From positions 5,828,648-5,892,647 of the forward strand of contig NC_081552.1 in the NCBI RefSeq assembly GCF_963082655.1: 64,000 bases of DNA, written 5' to 3'. Under the pieces are notes generated by a model that saw only the letters and a program-made list of their open reading frames with translations, did not search any database and had not been told where the DNA came from. Of this stretch, positions 31,701 through 46,677 are shown piece by piece (positions within the stretch are counted from its first letter, which is position 1; each line of letters begins with the position of its first letter). Source of the DNA: Stomoxys calcitrans. Taxonomy: Eukaryota > Arthropoda > Insecta > Diptera > Muscidae. The translations under genes were made by a program, and so were the position numbers.

Positions 31701-34700
31701 CAGGTAATGAACCGATTTGAAGCATACTTAGCACAGTTGTTGGATATCATAACAAAACACGTCGTGCAAAATTTCATTCCAATCGGATAAGAACTGCGCA
31801 CTCTAGAGGCTCAAGAGGTCAAGATCAAGGTAAAAAAAGTGGTATCGCGATTTTGGTGCCAAAATTAATTAAATAGTTTAAAAGGACATTACATTTTATT
31901 GTTTGAACAGCTTTTAGTGTTATATGACGGTAAATTGTCTTAAAAGTGATGTAAGAGATGACCTATCAAAGTGGTGCAGTTAATGATAATAACAAAGCAA
32001 AAAAAGGTATGTTATAAAAGCTCTACTAGCGAACGAAGAAGGAACCTTTCTACATATTTTTTAATGAGATTTTGATGGCTAGTAAAAGCTTTAATTGAAA
32101 CTCAAAACATCTCATGAATCGATCGTGTAGATCACATTAAATTAGCGTTTGAGGTTCGAAAATTGTTCTATATAAATTTAGAATATCTCAATATCGATTT
32201 AGAGTTTTAGTACCATTAACCCGCGAGGCCCTGACAACATATTACAACAGAAAACATTTCGTCTGCAGAAACTTGCAGATGAGTGTGTCATCATTAACAC
32301 AACCTCCGTGTTAACTAGTTTGGGTAGTTCTATGGGGTACATATAAAGTTGAAGTTCTATGGGTTAGATTTAAAGATAAAGTTCCGTGGTATAGGTTCAA
32401 GGAAGCACCTTAATAGATGTAATCTGCACTATTTATACCAAATCAACCTCTATATAAATTGAGAATTTTTCATTATTCTTTTAGAGCTTTAGGACCTTGT
32501 ATATGAGAGTTTACTGTCAAACTATACATTAAAATATCGGTAAGGATATGAAAAACGTAACTTAATAGATTTCAGCTGTAAAAGCTTGCAGATAAATGTG
32601 TGGAATCATGTATTGTTAGTACTTCAAGATGGAAACGAAATTTAGAACTGTGACCATTTACACTTTGCAGTATAGTTTGAGCATCGGAATAAAATTATGG
32701 ATTCTGTTCTCAAATCGCACAAAGCTATATATAAGAGCTATGTCTAAATCTGAACCGATTTAGTCCAAAACGAGAAAATGGCGACAGTGTAGTCTAAGCA
32801 AAATTTCTTTGAAATCGGAATAAAATTGTGAATTCTGTGCTCATATTGGACAATACAATGTAGGGAGCTATATCTAAATTTGAACCGATTTGTTCCAAAT
32901 CAAGCACATTTGAAGAAAATAACGACGATTTTCATTATATAACGATTTTCCCCGGCCGATACGGGATGACTATGAGCACCACACAGGCTGGAACCTTGGG
33001 CTCCGACTTGTGTGGCGCCCATCGTTATCACGGGAAGGTTAGCTGAAAGCTACCAGGCGCGTCCACAGGTTACGGATGGTGGAAAGCTCCGTTTTTATGC
33101 GGAGTAGCTGCAAATGCGGCCGCGGGCAGTCAGCGATTTTCGAGAGGAGAGTCTCAGTGAAGAGTCAGGTGGCACTGGCGAGTTATTGGCGTCTTCAAAT
33201 AACCAATGCCCAACATCAGCGTCTGTTCCCAGGTTAGGGGCGGCTGGCGGTGAGCGTCGGATCTTGGAGCAAGCGGCTCGCCACAACGAGGGTTGGGGAG
33301 CTGGGCCAGTAACCCGCCCCGGAAAACTGAGAACTACTATGACAAACAAAGGAAGAGTAAAAATGGACCCCCCCAACGTTGACGACCCATGCAAACGAAA
33401 AACGGACCATGATTTGCGGATCTGCACCTGGAATGTCCGCACCCTTTATAGAGAAGGTGCAGTATACGCGCTGGCGGATGTATTAGAGAAGTATAAGGCA
33501 CATATTACCGCCTTACATCAAGTGCGATGGACTGGGAATGGCGTTACTACAACACCAAACGGTGACAAACTATACTATAGCTGCCATAACACGAGGCATG
33601 AATTTGGCTGTGGATTTGTGGTTAGTCGGAGACTGAAACGCCTTGTCTCCAGCTTTACTCCGATGGATGAGAGGCTAGCCACAATCCGCATAAAAGCATC
33701 AGCCTTATTTGTGCCCATGCCCCGATTGAAGATAAGGACGAGCCAAGGATATTTTCTACGAGGGCCTAGAGAGAGAATATGACCGGTGCCCCGCCCATGG
33801 TATTAAAATCGTTCACGTGAGTGTGAGCGAATTGAGATGTACAGGAATCAGAATGAAGTCCGGAAATTCTACCAAAGAATTAAACATCAAACCGATGGCT
33901 TTGGTGCAGACACATCCTCCTGCAGAGACAAAGATGGAAATCTGGTAACTGACACAGATAACATGCTGAGGATATGGAAAGAACATTTTACCCGTTTCCG
34001 ATGTTGGCGGCGAAGAGTATACCGCAGAACCAATCCCTGATGATGGCATAGAATGTTTACCTCCTAGTCAGAATGAGGTCCAAGTAGCAGTGACCCGACT
34101 AAAGAACAACAAGGCAGCAGGAGCCGACGGGTTACCCGCTGAACAATTTAAGACCAGAGGCGACACGCTGATGAGACGTATGCATCAGCTTATCTGCGCG
34201 ATCTGGCTAGAAGAACGCATACCCGATGATTGGAACCTTAGCATACTAAGTCCCGTACACAAGAAAGGAGACAAGACCGAATGTGCCAACTACAGAGGAT
34301 TAAGTCCTCCCCATCGCATACAAGATACTCTCGAGCGTACTGTGTAAAAGATTAAAACCTAAAGTCAATGAGATAATTGGGCCCTATCAATGCGGCTTTA
34401 GACCTGGTAAATCCAGCCTAGACCAGATATTCACACTGCGCCAAATCCTGGAAAAGACCCGAGAAGGGCAAATCAACACCTATCATCTCTTTGTTGACTA
34501 AGCCGCCTTCGATACTCCTCTACGTTCAAAGGTATTTCAAGCCATGTATGAGTTTGGTATCTCTGCAAAATTAATAAGACTCTGCAGGATGACACATGCT
34601 GATAATAGGAAAGAATCTCTCCGAACCATTTATTACCAAACCAGGTTTCAGACAAGGAGACAGCCTATCGTGTGATCTCTTTAATATCCTGCTGGAGAAG

Positions 34701-37700
34701 ATTATACGAGATGCAGATGTGAATAGATATGGCACACTAATCACAAGAGAACACATGCTACTCGCCTATGCCGACGACATCGATATTATAGGTCGGCCCC
34801 GGAAGTAGTAATTGTAGCCTTTGAAAGAATCGAAAGAGAGACAGTGAAAATGGGTCTGGAAGTAAATGGAGATAAGACGGAATGGATGGTTTCAACTCCC
34901 AAAAAGCCTTGCACAACCGAGCAGATAAAGAAAATGGAGAAAGTTGGGAACCTCAACTTTGAGACAGTCATTAACTTTATCTACCTCGGCACCGCCGTAA
35001 CCGAAACGAATGATACCAGTTTTGAGATTAAGCAAAGAATAATACTTTCAAACAGATGCTACTTGGGACTACGTAAGCAGTTTAGAAACAAGGCCACCTC
35101 TCGACAGACGAAGACTACATTATGCAAGACACTGATAGCACCCGTGCTGTTATATGGTTCTGAAGCATGGGTAATTGTGAAAGCAGATGAGGAAGTGCTT
35201 GGAGTATTTGAGAGAAATATATGGACCAGTTTGCGTTAATGGAGAATATAGGCTACGTATGAACCACGAGCTGTATGACGACGGCTGCGTTGGCTAGGTC
35301 ATGTTGTCAGAATGGATGAAGAAGCTCCAGCAAAGAAGTCTTTTGAAGGCAAACACGGTGGTACACGCAAACCGGGAAGACCAAAAGCCCGATTGAAAGA
35401 TCAAGTTGGGGGAGACACCTCGAAACTTGGTGTCAGAGATTTTAGAATGAGCGCAGAAGATCGAGGCGCTTGGAACGCTTTTCTACGTTCGGCTAGTGGA
35501 ACAAATATTCTGTCATAGCCAACTAAAGTAAAGTAAAGTAAGTAATGACGATTTTAACGGGTTATGGTGAGAGAATCAACATCATTTTGTATTATTTAAA
35601 TTCTATCCCTGGTACAAACTCATACCTAAAATTTTAGGCCGAAATATCAATATCAATATCCACTGCTTAGTGCCATCACTAAGCAGTGGTCGCTGCCATT
35701 GGCCAAAATTCAAAAAATTATTGTCTTATGTTTGGGACCAAATATGTATACATTAACTCTTAAGAGGTTAAGCATCTCAAAGGTATATATTTGAGTGATT
35801 TATTCTAACGGTACTCTTGAAGTATAGCACCAAAATAGAGAGATGTTAACTAAAGTTTTATGTTTATGTTGTAGCCATATCTGCAAGTGGAGGCGTCGAT
35901 CCTCATCAAGCTCCTATGACAGATTGCAGCGGGAACATGATGGCCATTGGTTATTTAAATGCGTCAATCACCGCACAGATTGGAGCTTAAAGTTCCAGCC
36001 TGTGTGATGCAAATACAATAGTTACCCTGTGCCGGTAAGTTTTATGTAGTTTTGTGTCTGTTATGTTGTTGTGCAGGTTATTCAAAATTGGTTGATGTTT
36101 TACCTATTCCTTAGTCCGTGTGCCTGATTCTATCGAGTATCCAGATCCAGGAACTCTGCGACTAAAGTGGTGTTGTATGGCCCGAGTTCACAATCGGGAC
36201 ACACACCCTGCACGTTGGCATCAATCCTTGCTCTGTAGGAGTTGAGGCGTCTAAATTAGTTGGAACGTAATTGAGCCAGAACTACTCTGGTTTGCCGGGA
36301 GAGGTCAATTTCTACATGTGCAATGGAAGGCGGTCGTTCTCCAAGGACCACATGCATCCGGTAGCTATTCACCGCATCTGCTACCGTGTATGCATGAATG
36401 TTGTCTAAACCTGTTTGATCTATAGGTTGTCCCTTGTAGTGCTGGACTTTACGCTCTAGATCGTATAGATCCACCTTACGACTTCTGAGCGGTGGATACC
36501 TATCCACAAGATGGTGATTTGGATGGTCCCTGCGGTTACAGCCCTGTAGGTATTGCTCAGACAGCTTCGTTGGTACACCATTCGTTGTAGTCGGCAGAGC
36601 ACATTGCTGCGCGAATGTTGATATAAATTAGAATGATCGTTGGCTACTTGTCGTTGTAGTAATTGTGGTCGTACCATTGGAATTGTATGTGGAAATCGAT
36701 CTGCGTTTCCAACAAAAGAAAATTGTTGATTACGAGTCGAAGATGGCACAAAATTCCATTGCCAATTGTTCTGTCGCGACGTCGACAGAATCGGATTGCT
36801 TGCCGTATTCACTGAGTTCGTATTCGTTGATTCGACACATTCCGTCTGCCGAAAAAACTTTTCGTCCAAAAGCGCTGTACTTTGGGGCGCTGACTGGTTG
36901 ATCACTGCACATCACTCCTCGGAATATATGGATTACTACATGTCATCGCATCGTCATAATCGCATCCACTGCGCTATTCCTTGACGACGTTTGCGTCATT
37001 CTCGAATCCACGAAAATCAGGCGAAGTTATACTTAGAGGCGTATAGCCATCACGCGCTTTCACACCTCGAAAAGAGTTATCGTTTATCCTATTTGCCCGA
37101 ATTAATTGTTCCTGTTCGTCTAATTCGTGCAAATATATTCTTTCAATTAAGTCTGCCTTTTTCCTGCTCGTCAGCAAACCCAAACTCTTGCATTTCGTTT
37201 TCAACTGTTCCACTTTTTATACCCTCCACCATAGGATGGGGGGTATACTAATTTCGTCATTCTGTTTGTAACTTTTCGAAATATTCGTCTGAGACCCCAT
37301 AAAGTATATATATTCTGGATCGTCGTGAAATTTATGTCGATCTAGCCATGTCTGTGCGTCCGACCGTCGAAGGAGTAAAGCTAGCCGCTTGAAATTTAGC
37401 ACAAATACCTCTTATTAGTGTGGGTCGGTTGGTATTGTAAATGGGCCATATCGATCCATGTTTTGATATAGCTGCCATATAAACCAATCGTGGGTCTTGA
37501 CTTCTTGAGGCTCTAGAGTGCGTAATTCTTATCCGATTGGAATGAAATTTTGCACGACGTGTTTTGTTATGATATCCAATAATTGTGCCAAGTATGGTTC
37601 AAATCGGTCCATAACCTGATATAGCTGTCATATAAATCGATCATGGGTCTTGACGTCTTGAGCCTCTAGAGTGCGCAATTCTTATCCGATTGGTATGAAA

Positions 37701-40700
37701 TTTTGCACGTAGTATTTTTTTTATGATATCTAACAACTGTGCCTAGTATGGTTCAAATCGGTTCATAACCTGATATAGCTGTCATATAAACAGATCTGGG
37801 GACTTGACTTCTTGAGCTTCTAGAGGGCGCAATTTCTATCCGATTTGGTTGAAATTTTGCAAGACCAATTTTATTCTTACTTTCAACAACTGTGTCAAAT
37901 AAGGTTCAAATCGGTTCATAACCTGATATAGCTGCCATATAAACCGATCTGGGATCTTGACTTATTGTGCCTCTAGAGGTCGCATTTATTATCCGATTTG
38001 CCTGAAATTTTGTACGACGGATCCTCTCTTGACCATCAACATACGGGTTTATTATGGTCTGTATCGGTCTATAGCCCGATACAGCTCCCATATAAATCGA
38101 CCTCTCTATTTTACTTCTTGAGCCCTCAAAGGGCGCAATTCTTATTCGAATTGGCTGACATTTTACACAGGTCTCCAACATATAATTTAATTCTGGTCCA
38201 AACCGGACCATATCTTGATATCGCTCTAATAGCAAAGCAAATATTTTCTTATATCCTGTTTTGCCAAAGAAGAGATGCCGGGAAAAGAACTCGAGAAATG
38301 CGATCCATGGTGGAGGGTATATAAGATTCGGCCCGGCCGAACTTAGCACGCTTTTACTTGTTTCTTCCTTTAAACCCATTTTTATCGGATTACTTTTTGA
38401 AACACTATACAAATATTAATCATAAAATCACAATTTTATTAAAATTGTACAGTAAGTAATGGGGGATGACCTACTGAGTGAAATCAGCAAGTTTTTTCCT
38501 TTAAACTCTATTATCTAAAAAAAGTAAAGGGCGAAATATATTGCGCACAGCGAATCCATCATCTTAATTTTTTTCCACGCACTCTACAAGTACAAGGATT
38601 TCACAAGAAATCTATTTAACTTGTAAGTCGCTTATTTTCATTTTTCCTTTCAAAAACCGGCGATGTGTTTTATTTTCGCGATAGAAAATGGTTATCCCAC
38701 TTCTGAAATTGCCAAGGATGCCTTTTTGGGAAATAAAATCTTGTGTGTGGCATCTTTAAATTAAGTTTAATAGAATCACGTCCGAATAGTTTGAATGCGA
38801 TACCAAGACTCATACTGAGTTACAAAAAGAATACAACAAAAACTTCAAAATGATCATGAAATGGGATTCATAATGAAACAAGGAATATTTTATATATAAA
38901 AATCAATTTGTGTTTGTTTGTAGGTTTGTTTGTTTGTTTGTATGTTTGTGTGTTCCTTATAGACTCAGAAACGGCTGAACCGATTTTCACAGATGGTGCA
39001 TAATTACCCCGTGGTGAAAATAGGGTACTACATTTTTTGATATCTGGAGGGGGGACGGACCCTCCCCCTTACCTTAATTTTCAGAAACGCCAGATCTCGG
39101 AGATGGGTGGTGCGATTTAAGCGAAATTTTGTGTGCTCTCATATAGTACCCTAAAAATAAAAATTTGGTATCCAAATTTCGGATGGGGTACCTAGGCGGG
39201 GCTGCCCCGCCCTAAAACCTACCAACCATATATTTAGACCAATCACGACAATATGGGACTCAAATGAAAGTTATTTAGGATAAGAAAACGTATATGATAT
39301 CCAATTGCCGGACCAAGTGCTAGGGGGACCACCCCAACCCCCAAAACACCCCTAAATCGGACAAATTTACCGACCATGGCAATATGGGACTTAAATGATA
39401 GGTATTTGCGAGTAGAATACGAATCTGATATCCAAATGTGGGACCACTTTTCCGGGGTCCACCCCTTCCCCAAAACTGGACTTATTTACTGACCATGGGA
39501 ATATGGGGCTTAAATAAAAGGTATTTGCGAGTAGAATACGAATCTAATATCCAAATATGGGGCCTAGTGTTTGGGGGGCCGCCTCTCACCAAAAACATCC
39601 CCCAAAGGGGACAAATTTACGACCATAGCAATATGGGGCTCAAATGAAAGGTCTTTGGGAGTAAAGCACGAATCTGATATCAATATTCGGGAAAGTGTCT
39701 ATGGGGCCACGCCACCCCCACAACACCACCAAAATAGTAAGTATTTTCTGACTATTGCAATATGAGGCTGAAATAAGAGGGTTTTTAAAGTGGAACACGA
39801 ATCCGATATATATTGTCAAGGCCAACTCCCTGAATGGCCGCCCATCCTTCAAAACACCCCCCAAGCCCGTCCTGTCTGCCGACTATGGAAATATGGGGCT
39901 CAAATTAAAGGTATGTGGGAGTAGACCACGTATCTGATATCAAAATTTGGGGCCAACTGTCTAGCGGACGTCCCACCACCACAACAACCCCCCAACTAAA
40001 TATTCATATTCATAGATTTTAGGGCCTATACCCCAAACCGGACATATTTACTGGCTTTTGCAATAAGGAGTTTAAATGAGATTTGAAAAAGAATTTTATA
40101 TACAATTTTGAGGGCAAAATAAAGGTATTTGGGAGTAGAATACGAATTTGATATCCAAATGTAGGACTATGTATTTAGGGCATCACCCCATCCCCAAAGG
40201 GGTTTAAAATTTTTCGACCATGCCAAAATGTGGCTCAAATGAAAGGTATTTGGGATTAGAAAACGAATTTGATAACCTATTTTGGGGCCATGTATTTGGG
40301 GTACGTCTCATCCTGTAAACTCCTCTTAAGCCAATGGCAATATGGGGTTTAAATAAATGGAATTTTAGAGAAGAGCACGATGCTTATATTTTTTTCAGGG
40401 CCAAGTATATGGGGGACTTTTCCCCCGAAAACACCACTAAATCAGACATATCGGTCTGAAATGTAGTATTTTGAGAATGGAATACACCTTACATCCAAAA
40501 TTAAATTCGTAGACCAATAAAGATCATATGGGATTCAGACAAAGTCACTTATATTGTTAAACTGTTAGTCAAGTTAGCATGGCATTTCACAAAAAGATCT
40601 TTAATTGTCGAAAATAAATATTCGAAGGAAACTTTTGTTCCATATAAAGTAAAAGAAGGCGCAGCGGAGCGGGCCCGGGTCAGCTAGTATCAATATATAG

Positions 40701-43700
40701 TCCGATATAGCCCATTTTCGAACTTAACCTGCTTATGGACAAAAATAGAATCTGTGCAAAGTTTCAGCTCAATATCTCTACTGTAGACTGTAGCGTGATT
40801 TCAACAGACAGACGGACATGGCTAGATCGTCTTAGATTTTTACGACGATCAAGAATATATATACTTTATAGGGTCGGAAATGGATATTTCGATGTGTTGT
40901 AAACGGAATGGCAAAATGAAAATACCCCCATCCTTCGATGGTGGGTATAAAAATATAATATTACGAGTAGTTAACAAATTTCTTGGGATCGGTTAATCTT
41001 ACCACAATATTGTAATATTTAATTCAATCCAAATCGGACGAAGATATACGGATGCTCTTTTGCAATTGTATCCACATGTAATTTGGAGGCAAGGTGCATC
41101 CGTTTGGCTTCCAAAATAATCAAAAAAAAAAACCCAATTTTGAGAAAAATTGAGTGATACTCTTTTTACTTTAAGCCATCGATATGTGTATTGGAGCTGT
41201 ATTGTTTGTTATTGAGGAAAAAGTTGTGAAAATTTTTGAGAACATTGGTTGATAAATGCGCTTGCAAAGGCTTAGAAGTCTTTGTAGAAATTTTAGCTCT
41301 ATACGAGAAAGAAAGAAACATTCAATTACCAATTCGGAGTAGCCATAGAATTTGTCAGGTAATAATTATTAATATTTCTACGGGGATGTAATTCGTATGT
41401 GTCAGAGATAATAAAATACTAATGAGCCGTAAGAGTAGATTTTAAATTAGCGCCAATGTGGCTCCGATTGCGGTCGCCATTTTGGATTAGACTGATTAAC
41501 GAGCAGTAGCTGAGTATAATAAGATCCGTTCAAATGATTACAAAGTCATAGAACTTTAAAAACCAGTCAACTACTGACGAGATTGCGTTCACCGGTTGTC
41601 AATTCTGTTATAGCCACAGTTCCTCTTTTGACTTTGTCAGAGTTTTGAATGAGTTGATATTTACAACAAGTGTAGCATTTATAAATTTTCAAAACTATCT
41701 AAATTCTCACCAAAGAGTGTCGGAATAAGAGTTAGTTCCACCATCTTTTAAAAAGGATATTTCACAATCTTCCCCATCAAAGGCCATATGTAAATTTGAT
41801 CCAACACAAACATTAACGGAACCAACTTCTTCAATATCATTGTCCGGCGATGAAATATCACATGTTTGCCTTGTTTCATCCGAAGAGACTAATTTATGCT
41901 GTAATGCAGCCATAGTGTAAATATAGATATCATCCAAGCCCATAATGTCCATAAAAATTGATGAACAACAGGAAGAAAATGGCTTGCGACAGCGGATAAT
42001 AACCCCAGCATAGTCGTGATGTTGCATTAGCCAATTGGAGGAGGCATAACATACAAAGGTATCATCATATTTCAACTCCTCTGGGCTTTCCCAATAGGCA
42101 TGCGCAAAAGGATTTGCCATCTTTGTATTGGGTTCATGGATAGTGAGGAATGTTTCTTTCTTTATAACAAGATCAGAGTCTTCTTCACTACAGACATGAG
42201 AAGAACTTTGAGAGATTTGCATATCTGAAAATTAAATCTTTAATAATAGAACCCGTTTAGTTTCATGTTGAGTCTTACCAAATTCATTCCAGTTTACTAC
42301 TTCCAATTTCTCCTCGGTTCTGGTGATTAAAACTGTGCCATCATTATGGTAACAGGTCAAAACATCGTTAGTCCATATCATTTTAACACCATCACTGCGT
42401 TGAGCATAACTTTCATTGGCATAATAGTCATGCCATTCCTCCAACTGCAAAGGTGTATCCTCAAAGATCTGTAAAGGCATGGAAAAACTATTATAAATGA
42501 TAAACACGAACAGCACAACTTACATTTCCATCTTTGGTCAAATGAAATTGTCTTCCCTGAGTGGTGGTTAAAACAAGATGTATATAACTTAGCTTATACC
42601 ATTTCATAAGGTTACGGAGAAACTTGAGCTCATTACCAATTACAGCTAATAAATTTGCTTCCATAGACGAAAAGGAATAGCAGGCAGACATATGTATATC
42701 TGTGGACAACTTGCTAGATATCCTTTTGGTGTGTTGGTTGAATGCAGTTTTAGGTTTGTGTTTCTTGCATAGTTTATGAGTTTCATTGCATTCAAAACTT
42801 TGACTATCAGATATCTTGTTTAAGGAATCCAAGTCCTCCTCTTCAGAAACAAATTCATATTGATACAACTTATAGACTTCGCCATTATAACGCATTATCA
42901 ATATAAGATCATTGCCGAAGAATACAATTACAGCTCCATTGTGGGTAAAAATTCTTCGCTTCTCCTCTTTAAAACACTGGCCTTCTTGCCAAATTTGTTC
43001 ACATTTCATATCTTGATAATAAACAGTCAGTCCATTGGGATAGTTCATAACAATTTTCGAACTTTCTTGCAGTTCGTTAAGAATACGGATATTGATTTTG
43101 TTCTTTGTTTCCACAAGAATATTTTTACTTATACCTTTCTTCGATGAAGCTGAATCATTGAAGAATAGAGAGCATTCATCAAATGCAAAAGTTAAATTTT
43201 TATTCATGTCCTGGAAGCACCATTTCTCTTCGTAAAGTTTTAAGAAACCATTTTCGAAAAAATATTTGGAGGTTTTCAGTTTTATCTCCTGCCGTGTATC
43301 AGGCAAATTATAGCCTTTTAGTAGATGATGATCGGGTGGTATACCCACCCAATCTTGTGGTTGTCTAGAGTTTCTGCTTGCTGAAAGTTTTTTGTTATAT
43401 TGTCGACTTGATTGACGACTGCTTCGAATGTCACGATCATGTGTTTCTTGTGTCTGAGATAGTTCACAGCTTTTTTCTTCAAAAATTTTCAAGGCTTTGA
43501 GCGATTTGGGTCTTACGAATATTTGCTCCTCCATTTGTAATGTTTTGATTTCACTTTCAACATCTCTTTTGCTTAATGATGTTCTTTTTCTCTCTTCCTT
43601 TGAAATTTTATGCATTACTGGGGTTACAAGATTCTCCAAGAACTCTTCCCTTTGAAATAGAACAAAATCTCGAAAACACAAACGACTGGGTATAACAATT

Positions 43701-46622
43701 AAGCGTTCATCTTCATAAACCTTGTATAGAGTTCTGCGGAAGGCGTATATTTTGTTATTCTTCTCTGTGCAATAAACTTGATAATCATCATAACTCTGAA
43801 GGAGTTTATTAATGCGCTGCTTGCATCCATCTTGTGACAAGTATAATTTTACATATCTTGGCAAGTGACCGAAAAATAAGGAGGATGATGTATGATCTTC
43901 TAATTCATCGCGATATGTTTCAGTGAAATAATTCTTCCATAGATTGTAATCCATGTATGAATCATAGATGTTCTCTTTTTGGGGAAGATTTGTATTGACT
44001 AACAAGTTATTCAATAGCTCATTGGTTTCCTCTATGAAGAGGCGATTAAAATTTTTCACTGTCATAACACTTTCCAAGGGTGATGTAAAAAATCCTTCAA
44101 AACTATTATTTGCTTGAGTTATTTTTAGCAGTGGTTGTTCATTGAAGTCACCCACTTTTTCTTTGTGGGGTTGTACACATATTTTGAATAAATTGTCCAT
44201 ATAAGCTGCAATGGTTGCCCAATCTGAACTACTAGCTGTTGAATAACGTTGCTGCATAACTGAAGATTCGAGCAAATGGCAAAGTTCTGTAAGATCAACT
44301 TGCTCAGACATGGTTACATTGATTTCTTGAAAAGGTCTTAAGTAATATGTTTGATATTGTTGATGCAGTACTTCAATGTCATATACACTCCAGGTCAATT
44401 GATCATAAATTTCCCTCTGATGCTTCGCAGCCAAACATTTTGATATAACATTTAAATGATGAGTAAAAATACCGACAGACTTCATTGCATCAATTTGTCT
44501 TGATTCGTAGATAGAAGCATTGACTGCCCTAAGAGTTTCTATAACAACATCTCTTTGCTTATAATTGTTTAGCAAAATGTCGTAGTTACTTTCAGCTGGC
44601 AAGAAGTGAATAATTCCTTGGATTGGTTGTTGTTCCCTATTTTGGAAAAGGATTAATAAGTGTACAAAAGAAAATTTAAATGGAAGGGAAAGACATTCAG
44701 AATATTTCTAAAGGGTGTTGTTTGCTATTCGTAAAGTATAAAATCTTCTAAAACAAATCACCCAACGATGACCCAAAGACTTAAGACAAAATTTCCGTTT
44801 TTATTTCATCATTTACTTTTCTCTTTCTTATGGTAAAATGCTAGTAGAAGTCTTTCATGTTTTCTTATGTTTTAATTTTATTGCTTGGGAAAAGCTTCTT
44901 GTTGCGTTACACATAAATTTCGCATATGTAATGCTATTTTCGTATAAATACATGATGCATGTCTGCAAGTGTAAACTTACAGATAAAGTTATTGAATACC
45001 CTACTAACTAATGGCTAGGCAAGGATTATCGGTCTTGTAGAATGAGGAATAACAAACTGTGGCATCAACGAATTGCTGATAAAATAAAGGAGAGTCAATA
45101 GACCCACCAAATAGGTCAAACGAAACTCAAGAATAGAAAACTTATTAAGGAGATACAGATTTTTTATATTCTTATGTATAAAATTAAATATTTTTTTGGT
45201 TTGTTATGCGAAACATTTATTTATCAAGTTCAATTCTCTAAAAACAAAAAGTTAAAAACAATCAAGCATGGTATTGACTAATAATAAAATTTTTAAAAAA
45301 GTGATTAATTTTATAGATACCTAGCTGACCCGGGCCCGCTCCGCAGCGCCTTCTTTTAATTTATATGGAACAAAAGTTTCCATGGAATATTTATTTTCGA
45401 CAATTAAAGAGCTTTTAGTTAAATACCATACCAAATGTTTACCCTTTGGGGGGTGTTTTGGGGAACGGGTGATGCCCTAAATACAGGGTCCGACATTTGG
45501 ATATTAAATTCGTATTCTTCTCCCAAATACCTTTATTTGAGCCCCATATTGCGATGGTCACTAAAAAATTCCTGTTTGTGGGGTATTTTGGGAAAGGGGT
45601 AGACACCTAGAAAATTGGTCCCGGAAGTGGGTATAAATTCTTGCTCTACCCCCAATACCTTTCATTTAAGCTCCACATTTACATGGTCGGTAAATATGCC
45701 AGATTTAGGGGTGTTTTGGGGATTGGGGTGATCCCTCAAACACAAAGCCCGGAAAATATATCAGCAACGTGCTCCATTCTGATATATCTATATATCATTT
45801 ATTTGAACCCCATATTGCCATTGGCCTCAAAATTGGATATCAAATTCGTTTTCAAATCTCATTTAAACTCCTTATTGCAAAAGTCAGTAAATATGTTTGG
45901 GGGAAATATAAATATTAATATTTCCACTCTCCTTACGACCCAAATTGTCTTAGTGAGCAAATACGTCCTAGTTGGGGGTTGATATCGTGGTGGGACGTCC
46001 CCTAAACAGTTGTTGATATCAGATACGTGGTCTACTCCCAAATACCTTTAATTTGAGCCCCATATTTCCATAGTCGGCAAACATGACCGGCTTGAGGGAT
46101 GTTTTGGGTGATGGGAGCCCACTCAGTAAATTGGCCATGAAAATATATATCGGATTCGTGTTCTACTTTAAAAACCCTCTTATTTGAGTCTCATAGTGCA
46201 ATAGTTAGCAAATACTTCCAATTTGGGTGGTGTTGTGGGGGTGGGGTGGCCCCATAGACACTTTTCCCGAATATTGATATCAGATTCGTGCTTTACTCCC
46301 AAAGACCTTCCATTTCAGCCCCTTATTGCTATGGTCCTAAATTTGTCCACTTTTGGGTAGAGGCGCCCCAAACACTTGGTTCCATATTTGGATATCAGAT
46401 TAGAATTCTACACTCAAATACCTTTTATTTAAGCCCCATATTGCCATTTTCAGTAAATAAGTCCTGTTTGGGGGGTGTTTTGGGGAAGTGGTCGACCCCC
46501 AGAAACGTGGTCCCACATTTTAAATTTAAAAGCATAAACGGTATGTATCTGTTTCCGTAAAAAGCAAGATAACATAGCACATGAGACATACAGCAGTGAA
46601 CGAAAAAATAATCCACACAATC

Positions 46623-46677
<55 letters not shown>

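Larger units (their letters stand above)
32945..35535 (+). mobile_element. RTE-type LINE, copy 1
   Basis: A leader with a stem-loop (GAGCACCACACAG / CTTGTGTGGCGCC, 32995-33035), an ORF region with APE-type endonuclease start (LRICTWNVRTL, HQVRWTGNG; 33420-33540), RT (NNKAAGADGLPAEQF; FRQGDSLSCDLFN; AYADDIDIIGR at 34765-34795), the post-RT region and a tail of AAAGTAAAGTAAAGTAAG ending near 35540. The short tandem tail and domain set are typical of the RTE clade. Stops and shifts at 33782, 34040, 34345, 34499 and 35239 make it inactive; the C-terminal half of the endonuclease is deleted near 33790. Confidence 0.85.
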
